From assembly GCF_023091865.1 (NCBI RefSeq), contig NZ_JAHXDI010000003.1, forward strand, positions 310,001 to 374,000: a stretch of DNA of 64,000 bases, read 5' to 3'. This document shows positions 24,954 to 37,477 of the stretch, piece after piece. Below the pieces are notes generated by a model, which had not been told where the DNA came from, did no database searches, and worked only from the letters and a program-made list of their open reading frames with translations. The stretch comes from Chromohalobacter moromii. GTDB taxonomy: Bacteria > Pseudomonadota > Gammaproteobacteria > Pseudomonadales > Halomonadaceae. The number at the start of each line of letters is the position of its first letter. Position 1 is the first letter of the stretch. The position numbers were made by a program, and so were the translations under genes.

Positions 24954-26528
24954 ATGATGAAGCTGCCATCCGCTACCCTCCGCTGGAGCGTGCTGACCTA
25001 CCTCGGCTTATGCCTGGGATATCTCTTCACCACGCTGACCATCACCAGTCACTGGTTTTTGTTCCCCGTTGCGGCGGTGTGGGTCGCCATTGCCTGGTAT
25101 TTTCGCTGGGGTCACCCCGCGCAGCGCTCCAGTACGCGCCGCGTCTTGCCCTGGTCGTCGGTTCCGCTGGCTCTGTGGTGGATCTACCTGTATTTGGACG
25201 ATAGCTTCGGCAAGGTGGATTTGGGCGCGGTGATCTTCCACTTACAGGCAGGGATGACCGAGCATGGCGGCGAAGGCCGCGTCGTCGCCGCGTTGATTTT
25301 CACCCTATGCGCCATCGTCATGCTCATGGCCTTCACCTGGCTGGTGCGCGCCGATCACCGATGGCGGCTGTGGGAGCGTGTCGGCGCGCTTTTCCTGCTG
25401 GCCTTCAACCCGCTGCTGTTCGGCCTTTCGCAACGCGGCGCTTCGGTGGTCACCGAGGGTGATTGGTTGCGCGATCACTACCGCGTCCCGAGCATTGCAA
25501 GCGAGCCACAAACGCGTCCCAATCTTATCTATCTCTACTTAGAGAGCACCGAGCGAACCTACGCCGACCGCGACACCTTCGGCGACGCCTATGAGGACCT
25601 CGCCGCGCTCGGCAAGCGTGGTACCGTCTTCGAGGGGCTCAAGCAGCTCGATAATACCGGCTGGACGACCGCCGGCATGGTCGCCACCCAGTGCGGCGTG
25701 CCGCTGATTCCCGCCGGGTTGAAACATGACAACCAGTTCGAGCCGCTCGACGAGGTGCTCCCACATACCCGGTGTCTGGGCGATATCCTCGATGCTCAGG
25801 GATACGACCTCACCTACATGGGCGGGGCCAGTACGCGTTTCGCCGGCAAGAAGGTGTTCTACGAGGGACATGGCTTCGACCGCGCGCTAGGTCGCGACGA
25901 GCTGGAAGACCAGGTCACGCCGCCGGATTACCTCAACGATTGGGGCCTTTACGACGACACCCTCCTCGACATGGCCACCGAGCGCATTCGCAAGCTCGCC
26001 GACAATGACGACCGCCAGCCCTATGCCATGTTCGCCCTGACCCTGGCGGCGCATCCGCCGTTCGGCAACCCGGCTCAGGCATGCCTGGAGAACCAAGGTA
26101 CGTTCGACGGCGTCGATATCCTGTACTCGGTGAAATGCACGGGCTGGCTGGTGCGTCGTTTCCTGAAGCGACTCGACGAGGAAGGCCTGCTCGACAATAC
26201 CCTGGTGGTGATCTCCAGCGACCACCTGAGCATGAAGAACTCTGAGTGGCCGCAGTTGGTCGATGCCGAGCGCGAAAACACCTTCATGATGCTTGGCGAG
26301 GGTGTCCCTGCCGGGAAGCGTATCCGGCGCCAGGGGTCGATGGTCGATGTCTACCCGACGGTACTCGAAGCCATGGGCTTCACGCTGGACGCACGCGCCG
26401 CCGGGTTGGGACGCTCACTCTTCGCCCAGGACCCCACGCTGGTTGAAGAATATGGCCTGGAGACCATCAACGACCACATGGCGGAGGAAGACGCACTGCA
26501 AACCTACATGTGGAAAGGGGTCAACTGA
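24954..26528 (+). CDS. OpgB/MdoB-like phosphoglycerol transferase (sulfatase fold)
   Basis: The 524-aa protein has about four N-terminal membrane helices (to ~160) and a periplasmic alkaline-phosphatase-fold domain. LIYLYLESTERTYADRDTF holds the Glu/Thr metal-nucleophile site, then DNTGWTTAGMVATQCGVPL, GASTRFAGKKVFYEGHGFD, DWGLYDDTLLD, LTLAAHPPFG and VVISSDHLSMKN. These align in order with E. coli OpgB, which transfers phosphoglycerol to periplasmic glucans. The C-terminal OpgB extension is absent. The neighbours make LPS core phosphoglycerol or phosphoethanolamine addition an alternative. An AAGGA ribosome binding site precedes it. It overlaps the convergent waaF end. Confidence 0.82.
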   Translation: MMKLPSATLRWSVLTYLGLCLGYLFTTLTITSHWFLFPVAAVWVAIAWYFRWGHPAQRSSTRRVLPWSSVPLALWWIYLYLDDSFGKVDLGAVIFHLQAGMTEHGGEGRVVAALIFTLCAIVMLMAFTWLVRADHRWRLWERVGALFLLAFNPLLFGLSQRGASVVTEGDWLRDHYRVPSIASEPQTRPNLIYLYLESTERTYADRDTFGDAYEDLAALGKRGTVFEGLKQLDNTGWTTAGMVATQCGVPLIPAGLKHDNQFEPLDEVLPHTRCLGDILDAQGYDLTYMGGASTRFAGKKVFYEGHGFDRALGRDELEDQVTPPDYLNDWGLYDDTLLDMATERIRKLADNDDRQPYAMFALTLAAHPPFGNPAQACLENQGTFDGVDILYSVKCTGWLVRRFLKRLDEEGLLDNTLVVISSDHLSMKNSEWPQLVDAERENTFMMLGEGVPAGKRIRRQGSMVDVYPTVLEAMGFTLDARAAGLGRSLFAQDPTLVEEYGLETINDHMAEEDALQTYMWKGVN

Positions 26529-27555
26529 GCGCCGCGTGCCGAATCGACGCCAACAGCCGTGCCGGCTCGAGGTGACGCAGACAATTAGTGTGCCCCAGCG
26601 GACAGTCACGCGCGAAGCACGGCGAACATGACAGATAGAGATCGTGAATCTCGGCGTTTTCGGTCAGAGGCGGCGTGTAGGCCGGCGAGGACGAGCCGTA
26701 AATGGCCTGCACGCGCGTGTCCACCGCCGCTGCCACGTGCATCAGTCCCGAGTCGTTGGTAACCACTTGCTGACAATCAGCGAGCAGGTCCACCACCTCG
26801 GTGAGCTTGGTACGCCCGCACAGGTTATGCACGCCATCCAGTCCTTGGCTGATCGTCTCACCGGCGTCGGCGTCCTTGGGACCACCCATCACCCGCACCT
26901 CGAAGCCCTCGGCCACCAGGCGTTCCGCCAGGGTGCGAAAATGCGCTAGCGGCCACTGCTTGGACGGACCAAACTCGGCGCCCGGCATCATGCCAATGGC
27001 GGGGCGATCCGAGAGTTCCAACGTCTCGCGCAGGCGGCGTTGTTCGTCGGCATTTACCTCGAGACGCGGCGTGGGAATCGCAAAATCTCCGGCTTGTGCC
27101 TCGTCCTCGGGCAGGCCCAACGACACGAAGCGCTTCACGGTTTGATTCAGTACGCTTTTATCGAGCTCGCGGCGCGCATTGAGCACCACGTAGCGCTGCT
27201 CGCCCTGGAAGCCCACGCGCTCAGGGATGCGGGCCAAGAACGGCACCAGCGCCGATTTCCAGGAGCGTGGCAACACGATCGCCCGGTCGAAGCGGCCCTT
27301 CAGCGTGCGCGCCACGTCACGCCGCGTGGCCCAGCCGAACTCGCCGTGCTTGACGTCCAGCGCAACGGTCTCGTCGACCTCGGGCATGCGCGCCAGAATC
27401 GGCAGCGACCAGCCCGGCGCCAGTACGCCAAGGTAGGCCTCCGGATAACGCGCCTTGAGCGTCATGAACAGGCTCTGCGCCATGACCATGTCGCCGACCC
27501 ACGAGGGGCCGACGACGAGCAGGCGCGGTGAGGAGGTGGCGATGTCGTCAGCCAT
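26521..27555 (-). CDS. waaF: ADP-heptose:LPS heptosyltransferase II WaaF
   Basis: The 344-aa GT9 enzyme has [74 protein letters not shown] and [28 protein letters not shown], which match E. coli WaaF closely, including the tail [19 protein letters not shown]. It adds the second heptose to the inner core. The start overlaps the hldD stop by 8 bases, so hldD-waaF are coupled. Confidence 0.94.
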   Translation of the reverse strand: MADDIATSSPRLLVVGPSWVGDMVMAQSLFMTLKARYPEAYLGVLAPGWSLPILARMPEVDETVALDVKHGEFGWATRRDVARTLKGRFDRAIVLPRSWKSALVPFLARIPERVGFQGEQRYVVLNARRELDKSVLNQTVKRFVSLGLPEDEAQAGDFAIPTPRLEVNADEQRRLRETLELSDRPAIGMMPGAEFGPSKQWPLAHFRTLAERLVAEGFEVRVMGGPKDADAGETISQGLDGVHNLCGRTKLTEVVDLLADCQQVVTNDSGLMHVAAAVDTRVQAIYGSSSPAYTPPLTENAEIHDLYLSCSPCFARDCPLGHTNCLRHLEPARLLASIRHAALS

Positions 27556-28504
27556 TCAGCCAATCCAGGTAGGCGCTAACGCCTTCGCGCACGGTCTTGA
27601 ATTCCGCCGGGTAGCCCGCCTCACGCAGGCGCGAGATATCCGCCCGAGTGTAGCTCTGGTAGCGCCCTTTCAGTTCCTCGGGAAAGGCGATGTAGTCGAT
27701 CTTGCCGGTGGCGTAGTAATCGATCACCGTCTCGGCGATGGCCTTGAACGGTTCCGCTCGGCCGGTGCCCAAATTGAAGATGCCCGACACCTCGGGGTTG
27801 TCGAGGCACCACAAATTGACGTCCACCACGTCGCCGACATAGATGAAGTCACGGCTTTGCATGCCGGCTTCATAGCCTTCCCAGGCACCGAACAACTTGG
27901 GATTCTCACCACGCTTCACCTGACTGTGGTGATGGTAGGCGACGCTGGCCATCTTGCCCTTGTGTTGCTCGCGTGGGCCATAGACATTGAAATAGCGAAA
28001 GCCCACCACCTGAGCGTCGAACGACTCCCAGTGGACGCGCACGTACTGGTCGAACAGCAGCTTGGAGTAGCCGTAGACGTTGAGCGGCTTCTCGTGCTCC
28101 GGCGCTTCCACGAACACCTCGCTGCCACCGTAGGTCGCCGCCGACGAGGCATACAGAAAGGGAATGCGTTTGTGCTGGCAGAAGTGCAGCAGCACCTTGG
28201 AATACTCGAAGTTGTTCTCGAGCATGAACTTGCCGTCCCACTCGGTGGTATCCGAACAGGCGCCTTCGTGGAAGATGGCCTCGATCGGCGGCAGCTCACT
28301 CGGCTCGCCGCGCAGCTCGGCCTTCACTCGCGCCAGGAAGTCATCCTTGTCGAGATAGTCGCCCAGCGTGCAATCGGCGAGATTGACGAACTTGGTGCCG
28401 TCGGAGAGGTCGTCGACCACGAGCACATCCTCGTGGCCGCGTGCATTCAAAGCCTTCACTAGATTGGCGCCGATAAAACCGGCACCGCCCGTCACTACAA
28501 TCAT
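27548..28504 (-). CDS. hldD: ADP-glyceromanno-heptose 6-epimerase HldD
   Basis: The 318-aa short-chain dehydrogenase-fold epimerase makes ADP-L-glycero-D-manno-heptose, the donor of Waa[20 protein letters not shown] binds [15 protein letters not shown] is the family signature, [10 protein letters not shown] and the YGYSKLLFD (Tyr-x3-Lys) are catalytic. The internal ATG is chosen because the protein family starts at MIVVTGG. Divergent from glyQ. Confidence 0.95.
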   Translation of the reverse strand: MIVVTGGAGFIGANLVKALNARGHEDVLVVDDLSDGTKFVNLADCTLGDYLDKDDFLARVKAELRGEPSELPPIEAIFHEGACSDTTEWDGKFMLENNFEYSKVLLHFCQHKRIPFLYASSAATYGGSEVFVEAPEHEKPLNVYGYSKLLFDQYVRVHWESFDAQVVGFRYFNVYGPREQHKGKMASVAYHHHSQVKRGENPKLFGAWEGYEAGMQSRDFIYVGDVVDVNLWCLDNPEVSGIFNLGTGRAEPFKAIAETVIDYYATGKIDYIAFPEELKGRYQSYTRADISRLREAGYPAEFKTVREGVSAYLDWLNG

Positions 28505-28630
28505 GTCGTCGATTCCTTCAAGTCGTGCACCCACGCAAAAGCGTGCTTTTCGTCACGGTGCCTATAACCGATTAACCGCTAATTGTATACTTGGCAGTTC
28601 GTGAATTCATGGGCCAACGGTACTTCACCA

Positions 28631-29587
28631 ATGACACAGTCGACGCCAGACGTGAAAACCTTCCAGGGCCTGATCCTTGCCCTGCAACAGTACTGGGCCG
28701 AACAGGGCTGCGTAATCATGCAACCCCTGGATATGGAAGTCGGAGCCGGCACCTTTCATCCCGCGACCTTCCTGCGCTCCATCGGCCCCGAGACCTGGAA
28801 TGCCGCCTACGTGCAGCCATCGCGCCGCCCCACCGACGGGCGCTATGGCGAGAATCCCAATCGCTTGCAGCACTACTATCAGTTCCAGGTAGTGATGAAG
28901 CCCTCTCCCCTGGAGCTGCAGGCGCTGTATCTGGGCTCGCTCGAGCGTCTCGGCATCGACCCGCAGGTCCACGACATTCGCTTCGTCGAAGACAACTGGG
29001 AGTCTCCTACCCTAGGTGCCTGGGGTCTCGGCTGGGAAGTCTGGCTAAACGGTATGGAAGTGACCCAGTTCACCTACTTCCAACAAGCCGGCGGCATCGA
29101 ATGCTATCCGGTCACCGGCGAGCTGACCTACGGCCTGGAACGCATCGCCATGTACCTGCAAGACGTCGATAGCGTCTACGACCTAGTATGGACCTACGCC
29201 CCCGATGGTTCATCCGTCACCTACGGCGATGTCTATTTACAGAACGAACGCGAACAGTCGGCTTACAATTTCGAACACGCCGATGTCGACTACCAGTTCT
29301 CCGCTTTCGACCACAGCGAAGGCGAATGCCAGAAGCTGCTCGACGCGGGACTGCCCCTGCCCGCCTACGAGCACGTGCTCAAGGCATCGCATACTTTCAA
29401 CCTGCTCGACGCCCGGCACGCTATCTCGGTCACCGAGCGTCAGCGTTACATCCTGCGTGTGCGCACCATGGCCCGTGACGTCGCCCACGCCTACTTTGAA
29501 TCGCGCAAGGCAGCTGGGTTCCCCATGGCGCCCGAGGCCATCCGTCAGGAACTGCTGAGCCGAGAAAGCAACGAGGGAGACGCGTAA
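28631..29587 (+). CDS. glyQ: Glycyl-tRNA synthetase alpha subunit
   Basis: The 318-aa class II synthetase subunit begins [78 protein letters not shown] and [10 protein letters not shown] are the family catalytic motifs. It pairs with GlyS as an alpha2-beta2 enzyme. The ATG chosen gives [13 protein letters not shown]; sixteen extra codons upstream are unlike the family. A TATACT -10-like box lies at 28586. Confidence 0.95.
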   Translation: MTQSTPDVKTFQGLILALQQYWAEQGCVIMQPLDMEVGAGTFHPATFLRSIGPETWNAAYVQPSRRPTDGRYGENPNRLQHYYQFQVVMKPSPLELQALYLGSLERLGIDPQVHDIRFVEDNWESPTLGAWGLGWEVWLNGMEVTQFTYFQQAGGIECYPVTGELTYGLERIAMYLQDVDSVYDLVWTYAPDGSSVTYGDVYLQNEREQSAYNFEHADVDYQFSAFDHSEGECQKLLDAGLPLPAYEHVLKASHTFNLLDARHAISVTERQRYILRVRTMARDVAHAYFESRKAAGFPMAPEAIRQELLSRESNEGDA

Positions 29588-29589
29588 GA

Positions 29590-31656
29590 ATGGCATCCAA
29601 CACCCTACTGGTCGAACTCGGCGTCGAGGAGCTTCCGCCAGGCGCCATCGAACCCCTCGCCAATGCTCTGCGCGACGGCATCGCAAATGGCCTCACCGAC
29701 GCTGAGGTGCCCTTCGAGGCAGCTCACGCCCACGCCACGCCACGCCGCTTGGCGGTCAGCATCATGGCGCTTGGCGACAAGCAGCCAGATCGTGAGATCG
29801 AGCGTCGCGGCCCGGCCCTCGCCGCCGCCTTCAAGGACGGCGAGCCCACCAAGGCCGCAGAAGGCTTCGCGCGCTCCTGCGGCGTCGAGGTTGCGGACCT
29901 GATCCATCTGGAAACCGACAAGGGCACTTGGCTCGGCTATCGCTATCAGGAACCGGGTGAAGCCACCACGGCGCTGCTGCCGGCCATACTCAGACGTACC
30001 GTCAACGCCCTGCCGGTGCCCAAGAACATGCGCTGGGGCGCCTCTCGGCTCGAATTTTCGCGCCCCGTGCATTGGTTGGTCATGCTCTACGGCCAGGACG
30101 TGGTGCCCGCCGAGGCACTCGGCCTCGAGGCCGACCGTACCACCCGTGGGCATCGTTTCCATGCTACGCAGGCCATCGAGCTGGCACACGCCGACGACTA
30201 CCTGGATGTGCTCGAAAATGCCTTCGTATTGGCCGATAACGATCGCCGGCGTGAGCGTATCCGCGAGCAGGTACTGGCCGAAGCCGAGGTCAACGACGCC
30301 ACGGCCGTCATCGACGACGACCTCCTCGACGAAGTCAACGGCCTGGTCGAATGGCCGGTGGCGCTGACCGGCAGCTTCGACGAGCGCTTCCTCGAAGTCC
30401 CCGCCGAGTGCTTGATCTCGTCGATGAAGGCCAATCAGAAATACTTCCACCTGCTCGACGCCGAGGGAAAACTCAAGCCGGCCTTCATCACCGTTTCCAA
30501 CATCGAAAGCCGCGACCCACAGCAGGTCATCGAGGGCAACGAGAAGGTCATCCGCCCGCGCCTGGCCGATGCCGCTTTCTTCTACGATACCGACCGCAAA
30601 CAGACACTAGCCTCGCGGCGCGATGCGCTGGGTAACGTGGTCTTCCAGAAGTCGCTGGGTACGCTGGGTGACAAGGCGCGGCGCATGGAGACCATCGGCG
30701 CGTTCATCGCCGGTCGGATCGGTGGCGACGTCGACCATGCTCAACGTGCCGCACAGCTCGCCAAGTGCGATCTGGTTACCGAGATGGTGCTGGAATTCCC
30801 TGAGCTCCAAGGCATCATGGGCACCTACTACGCCCGCCAGGACGGCGAACCGGAAGAAGTCGCGCAAGCACTTCACGAGCAGTACCTGCCGCGTTTCGCC
30901 AGCGACGACGTACCCAAGACACAGACCGGCTTGGCCTTGGCCTTGGCTGACCGCCTGGATACGCTGGTCGGCATCTTCGGTATCGGCCAGCGTCCCACAG
31001 GTACCAAAGATCCCTTCGCACTGCGTCGCGCCGCCATCGGTGTTCTCAACATCCTGATCAAGGGCGAGCTCGATCTCGACTTGCGCGAGCTCCTCGAACT
31101 CGCCGCCGCTCAGCATGGCGAGCTGCCCAAGGCTGACGGCCTGGTCGACGATGTGCTCGACTACATGCTCGATCGCTTCCGCGCCTGGACCCAAGACGAG
31201 GGCATTGCCGCCGAGATCTATCTGGCGGTGCGCGCTCGCCCGGTCACACGGCCGCTCGATTTCGCGCGCCGGATTCGAGCCGTGCATGCCTTCAGCCAGC
31301 GCGAAGAAGCAGCAGCGCTAGCGGCAGCCAATAAGCGTGTCTCGAACATCCTCACCAAGCAGCAGCACGACGGCTCTACCGCCGTGGATGCCTCGCTTCT
31401 GCAAGCCGCAGCCGAGACGACACTGAGCGAAGCGCTAGAGCAGTGCCATCAGGCGGTGCGCCCGTTGATCGATGCTGCGCGCTACAGCGAGGCACTGGAC
31501 GTCCTGGCACGCCTACGAGGCCCTGTCGACGCGTTCTTCGATGACGTCATGGTCATGGCCGAGGACGATGGCGTACGTCGTAACCGCCTTGCTTTGCTGG
31601 CCAGCCTCCAGGCCTTGTTTCTGGAAGTCGCGGATATCGCCCAATTGCAGCAATAA
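29590..31656 (+). CDS. glyS: Glycyl-tRNA synthetase beta subunit
   Basis: The 688-aa beta subunit (E. coli 689) supplies tRNA recognition. LLVELGVEELPPGAIEPLANAL is the start, VPKNMRWG and the long domain with LECLISSMKANQKYF-type segment (ECLISSMKANQKYF) are typical, and DPFALRRAAIGVLNIL precedes the C-terminal anticodon-binding helices. It starts two bases after the glyQ stop with GGGAGA upstream. A rho-independent terminator follows 26 bases after its stop. Confidence 0.95.
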   Translation: MASNTLLVELGVEELPPGAIEPLANALRDGIANGLTDAEVPFEAAHAHATPRRLAVSIMALGDKQPDREIERRGPALAAAFKDGEPTKAAEGFARSCGVEVADLIHLETDKGTWLGYRYQEPGEATTALLPAILRRTVNALPVPKNMRWGASRLEFSRPVHWLVMLYGQDVVPAEALGLEADRTTRGHRFHATQAIELAHADDYLDVLENAFVLADNDRRRERIREQVLAEAEVNDATAVIDDDLLDEVNGLVEWPVALTGSFDERFLEVPAECLISSMKANQKYFHLLDAEGKLKPAFITVSNIESRDPQQVIEGNEKVIRPRLADAAFFYDTDRKQTLASRRDALGNVVFQKSLGTLGDKARRMETIGAFIAGRIGGDVDHAQRAAQLAKCDLVTEMVLEFPELQGIMGTYYARQDGEPEEVAQALHEQYLPRFASDDVPKTQTGLALALADRLDTLVGIFGIGQRPTGTKDPFALRRAAIGVLNILIKGELDLDLRELLELAAAQHGELPKADGLVDDVLDYMLDRFRAWTQDEGIAAEIYLAVRARPVTRPLDFARRIRAVHAFSQREEAAALAAANKRVSNILTKQQHDGSTAVDASLLQAAAETTLSEALEQCHQAVRPLIDAARYSEALDVLARLRGPVDAFFDDVMVMAEDDGVRRNRLALLASLQALFLEVADIAQLQQ

Positions 31657-31681
31657 TCCACACACGCGTTGCAACTGAAAA

Positions 31682-31709
31682 GGGTGGCCTAAACGGCCAC
31701 CCTTTTTTT
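31682..31709 (+). terminator. Rho-independent terminator of glyQS
   Basis: GGGTGGCC and GGCCACCC form an 8-bp stem with a TAAAC loop followed by seven T residues; the last T is the first base of a parS site. Confidence 0.9.
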
Positions 31710-31724
31710 GTTTCACGTGGAACA
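31709..31724 (+). promoter_or_regulatory. parS site 1
   Basis: TGTTTCACGTGGAACA; on the minus strand TGTTCCACGTGAAACA, matching the ParB-binding consensus TGTTNCACGTGAAACA. Confidence 0.92.
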
Positions 31725-31792
31725 TAATGTCTAGCGATATTGTGCCTTTCTCACTAGGCCGGCCCAGGCCTTGCTTGCGTACCAACCAAAAA

Positions 31793-31808
31793 TGTTTCAC
31801 GTGAAACA
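31793..31808 (+). promoter_or_regulatory. parS site 2
   Basis: TGTTTCACGTGAAACA is the fully symmetrical 16-bp consensus for ParB binding. Confidence 0.95.
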
Positions 31809-31852
31809 CTGCGCCCCCAGATTTGACACCGATACCCTCATCTTCCCTCTTC

Positions 31853-31885
31853 AGCTCGTAGCTCGTAGCTCGTAGCTCGTAGCTC
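31853..31885 (+). repeat. 7-bp tandem repeat AGCTCGT, 4.7 copies
   Basis: Four perfect AGCTCGT units plus AGCTC lie between parS sites 2 and 3 in the glyS-gmhB spacer. The neighbouring sequence is non-coding. Confidence 0.9.
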
Positions 31886-31891
31886 AACGAT

Positions 31892-31907
31892 TGTTCCACG
31901 TGAAACA
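31892..31907 (+). promoter_or_regulatory. parS site 3
   Basis: TGTTCCACGTGAAACA matches the ParB consensus; it lies 76 bases before the gmhB start. Confidence 0.93.
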
Positions 31908-31983
31908 TGGCTGCTTTTGCAGTCGATGCACTTAACCGCGATAATTGATACTCGTTTTCCTGCTAGCCGCGAGAGCCTCCGCC

Positions 31984-32523
31984 ATGACTCAACTCGTCAT
32001 CCTCGACCGAGACGGTGTCATCAACCGGGACAGCGATGACTACGTAAAATCGCTCGATGAGTTTATCCCTTACCCTCAAGCCCTCGAGGCCATTGCACGT
32101 CTATCGCAAGCCGGCTGGATGGTGGCGGTGGCCACCAATCAATCGGGCATTGCACGTGGCTATTATGATGTCGACACCCTTGAGGCGATGCATGCCAAGA
32201 TGCAAGCACTGGTGACCGCAGCTGGTGGGAAAATCGATCACATCGCCTATTGTCCCCATGGGCCAGACGATGAATGTTCTTGCCGAAAGCCCTTGCCAGG
32301 GCTTTTAGAACGAATACGCGCTGCGCTTGGCCTCAAAACGCTTGAAGGTAGCTGGATGGTGGGCGATAGCCTGCGCGATCTCCAGGCCGGCAACGCCGCA
32401 GGATGCCATAGCGCACTGGTGCGTACAGGCAAGGGAGCGCGCACCGAGCTGAAGGGTGCGGACCTCGGTCATGAGCGCATTTTTGACGACCTTGCCGCCT
32501 TCACCGACTGGCTTCTCTCCTGA
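31984..32523 (+). CDS. gmhB: Heptose-1,7-bisphosphate 7-phosphatase GmhB
   Basis: The 179-aa HAD phosphatase removes the 7-phosphate during ADP-heptose synthesis. LVILDRDGVINRDSDDYV holds the DxD nucleophile, VATNQSGIARGYY motif II, CPHGPDDECSCRKPLPG the zinc-binding loop and family-specific Lys, and MVGDSLRDLQAG motif III. The ATG gives MTQLVILDRDGV; an in-frame upstream extension is non-coding promoter and parS sequence. It completes the hldE-hldD pathway encoded 4-15 kb away. Confidence 0.94.
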   Translation: MTQLVILDRDGVINRDSDDYVKSLDEFIPYPQALEAIARLSQAGWMVAVATNQSGIARGYYDVDTLEAMHAKMQALVTAAGGKIDHIAYCPHGPDDECSCRKPLPGLLERIRAALGLKTLEGSWMVGDSLRDLQAGNAAGCHSALVRTGKGARTELKGADLGHERIFDDLAAFTDWLLS

Positions 32524-32577
32524 GCGAAAGCGGCTTCATGCCATTACTGATACGTTCGCGCTAACCTCCTGCCACAC

Positions 32578-32613
32578 AAAAAAAAGCTGGCAACGTCGTG
32601 TGACGCTGCCAGC
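32578..32613 (-). terminator. Rho-independent terminator of gyrB
   Basis: On the minus strand GCTGGCAGCGT and ACGTTGCCAGC form an 11-bp stem around CACACG, followed by eight or more T residues. Confidence 0.92.
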
Positions 32614-32662
32614 CCTCCTCGTAGCCACTCATCGCAATCTAGACAAGACACTTCATGGTGAA

Positions 32663-32678
32663 TGTTCCACGTGAAACA
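32663..32678 (+). promoter_or_regulatory. parS site 4
   Basis: TGTTCCACGTGAAACA, between the gyrB stop and its terminator. Confidence 0.93.
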
Positions 32679-32700
32679 TCACCTCTGCCCAGTGTCTGCG

Positions 32701-35121
<2,421 letters not shown>

Positions 35122-35137
35122 CTACTCCGTCGTGAAG

Positions 35138-36223
35138 TCATTCCGTGAGCAGTCGCCCGTGTTCCACGTGAAACATCGCGACATCCGTTTCCGACTGCCA
35201 TGCATTCTCGAGCGCACTGCGCTCGACTCCGGTAATAAAGACCTGGCAGTGCAAGCGCGCCAGCCAATGACAAAAGATCCGCCGATGCGAAACATCAAGC
35301 TCGGCAGCCAGGTCATCGATCAGGTAAACGCAGGTACGCCCCGTCAGTTCCTCCAGCAAGCGCCCTTGGGCCAATTTCAGCGCACTCACTACCAACTTTT
35401 GCTGCCCGCGCGATAGCTCTTCCACGGCAGCGCGCTTGCCGATACGCAAGCGCAAATCGGCACGTTGCGGCCCCTGCTGGGTAAAGCCCATTTGCCGGTC
35501 GGTGTCCCGGCCGTTTTCGAGCACGTCCAGCAACCCACGTTGTTTGTCCCATCCGCGATAATAACGAAGAGACAAACCGGAAAGCGGCAACAACTCATGC
35601 AATGTCGCTTCGAATGTCTTGGCGAATTGCGCCATGTAGTCGCTGCGCAAGAGGTCGAGTTGCTCACTCCAATGTGCCAACTCTTGCTCCCAGACACGCA
35701 TCGATCTCAAGTCGATTCTATCATGTCTGAGCAGGGCATTCCGATGTTTCAGGGCGCGCCGTACCCGCCGCCATGCCTCGAAAAACTCATGTTTCACGTG
35801 AAACACACCCCAGTCCAGAAACTCACGCCGTGCCGCAGGTGCACCTTCCAATAAGCGGAAAGCATCGGGATTGATCAGTTGCAGGGGGAGCGTTTCCGCC
35901 AAGCGCGCCACGCGAATACCGCGCTCGCCATCGAGACGAATTTCCAACTCGGAAGCATCGCGTGCCCGGCGAACGCCCAAGGATACCGGCGGGTCACCCG
36001 CCAGGCGACCGTGTAAGGTGACGGCATCAGCGTCGTGGGTAATCGCGTGCTTGAGCTTCTGGGTGCGGAACGAGCGCGCCATCCCCAGCATATGCACGCC
36101 TTCCAGCAAGCTGGTCTTGCCACTGCCATTGGCACCGGTCACCAGATTGATCCCCGGCGCGGGGCGCATATCGAGTGCGGCCAGGTTACGCAAACCTAGG
36201 AAATTGAGACGTTCGAGGGGCAT
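35138..36223 (-). CDS. recF: DNA replication/repair protein RecF
   Basis: The 361-aa SMC-like ATPase loads RecA at gaps. LNFLGLRNLAALDM is the start, GANGSGKTSLLEGVHMLG the Walker A, SRGQQKLVVSALKLAQGRLL the signature, and YLIDDLAAELD the Walker B. Two parS sites lie within the coding sequence and encode VFHVKH (about residue 142) and MFHVEH near the C-terminus; those residues are not a RecF feature. No long gap to gyrB, which starts 19 bases downstream. Confidence 0.95.
   Translation of the reverse strand: MPLERLNFLGLRNLAALDMRPAPGINLVTGANGSGKTSLLEGVHMLGMARSFRTQKLKHAITHDADAVTLHGRLAGDPPVSLGVRRARDASELEIRLDGERGIRVARLAETLPLQLINPDAFRLLEGAPAARREFLDWGVFHVKHEFFEAWRRVRRALKHRNALLRHDRIDLRSMRVWEQELAHWSEQLDLLRSDYMAQFAKTFEATLHELLPLSGLSLRYYRGWDKQRGLLDVLENGRDTDRQMGFTQQGPQRADLRLRIGKRAAVEELSRGQQKLVVSALKLAQGRLLEELTGRTCVYLIDDLAAELDVSHRRIFCHWLARLHCQVFITGVERSALENAWQSETDVAMFHVEHGRLLTE
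35160..35175 (+). promoter_or_regulatory. parS site 5, inside recF 3' end
   Basis: TGTTCCACGTGAAACA within the last codons of recF, encoding MFHVEH on the minus strand. Confidence 0.93.
35790..35805 (+). promoter_or_regulatory. parS site 6, inside recF
   Basis: TGTTTCACGTGAAACA, the symmetrical consensus, in the middle of recF and encoding VFHVKH. Confidence 0.94.
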
Positions 36224-36324
36224 AAGGGGATCGGAGGCAGCATGCCAGCTCGGGCGCGGTTAGCCATGTCGGCGTGAACCGGCCACGCCCGAGACGTGCA
36301 TGATTGAAAGAGCAGCGTAGGCGA

Positions 36325-37428
36325 TCAGAGGCGCATCGGCATGACCACATACATGGCATCGCCACCACCCGGTTCTTCCAGCAGTGCGCTGCTATTGGGA
36401 TCGGACAGCGTCATTTGTACGCGATCGGCATCGAGCACGCCGAGCACATCCACGAGATAGCCGACATTGAAACCCACTTCCAAGGTGTCGCCTTCATACT
36501 CGATGGCCACGTTTTCCTCGGCTTCTTCCTGTTCGGGGTTGTTGGCCGTGACGCGTAGGTTGTGCTCTTCGAGATTGAGCCGCACCCCACGATATTTCTC
36601 GTTGGAGAGGATCGCGGTACGCGACAATACCTGACGCAGCTCACCACGCTCGGCGATGACGACCTTATCGCCACCCCGCGGAACCACTCGCTCGTAATCG
36701 GGGAACTTGCCGTCGACCAGCTTGGAGGTAAAGGTGAAATCCCCGGTTTGTGCGCGCAGATGGGTGCCGCCGATGGTGAGTTCCACCGGCTCGTCGCTGC
36801 CATCCAGCAAGCGCGCCAATTCGAGAATACCCTTGCGCGGCACGATGAGCTTCTGCGACGGCTCGACGTCGACCTCGGCGCTACGGGCGCATACCGCCAG
36901 GCGGTGGCCGTCGGTGGCAACCGTGCGCACCAGATGGTGGCCGAACTCAAGCAGCATGCCATTCAGGTAGTAACGCACATCTTGCTGCGCCATGGCGAAA
37001 GAGGTCGCATCAATCAAATGCTTGAGCGTGCCGCGCGTCAAGGTCAAGGTCGTATCGCTTTGACTTCCCTCGATATTCGGGAATTCCGCCACCGGCAACG
37101 TCGACAAGGTGAAGCGTGAACGCCCTGCACGAAGCACTGCACGTCCCTCTTCGAGCGTAAAGGTGATATCGGTTCGCTCGGGCAACGACTTGCAGATATC
37201 CATTAGCTTGCGCGCCGGCACCGTCGCCGAGCCCGGCTCATCGACGTGATGCGGGGCCGTGCGGCCGATCAGCTCGACTTCGAGATCTGTACCGGTCAGT
37301 GCCAGTTGCGTGTCGCGTACCTCGAGCAGCACGTTGGACAGCACCGGCAGGGTCTGGCGACGCTCGACGACGCCGGCGACCAGCGACAGTGGACGCAAAA
37401 GGTCTTCGCGGGTGATGGTAAATCTCAT
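36325..37428 (-). CDS. dnaN: DNA polymerase III beta subunit (sliding clamp)
   Basis: The 367-aa protein (E. coli 366) forms the ring-shaped processivity clamp. MRFTITREDLLRPLSLVAGVVERRQTLPVLSNVLLEV is the family start and GGDAMYVVMPMRL the conserved end with the clamp tail. The internal ATG is chosen because nine extra upstream codons (MDPRTRVEP) are unlike the family. It lies 49 bases after dnaA on the same strand. Confidence 0.97.
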   Translation of the reverse strand: MRFTITREDLLRPLSLVAGVVERRQTLPVLSNVLLEVRDTQLALTGTDLEVELIGRTAPHHVDEPGSATVPARKLMDICKSLPERTDITFTLEEGRAVLRAGRSRFTLSTLPVAEFPNIEGSQSDTTLTLTRGTLKHLIDATSFAMAQQDVRYYLNGMLLEFGHHLVRTVATDGHRLAVCARSAEVDVEPSQKLIVPRKGILELARLLDGSDEPVELTIGGTHLRAQTGDFTFTSKLVDGKFPDYERVVPRGGDKVVIAERGELRQVLSRTAILSNEKYRGVRLNLEEHNLRVTANNPEQEEAEENVAIEYEGDTLEVGFNVGYLVDVLGVLDADRVQMTLSDPNSSALLEEPGGGDAMYVVMPMRL

Positions 37429-37477
37429 GGGCTCCACTCTCGTCCTGGGGTCCAAGGGAATATTCTGGCCGCCATGC

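Noticed and set aside
31513-31908. 131-codon minus frame opposite the glyS end with repeated FHVKH peptides
   Set aside because: The peptides are just translations of parS sites and the rest is antisense to glyS; there is no ribosome binding site or similarity.
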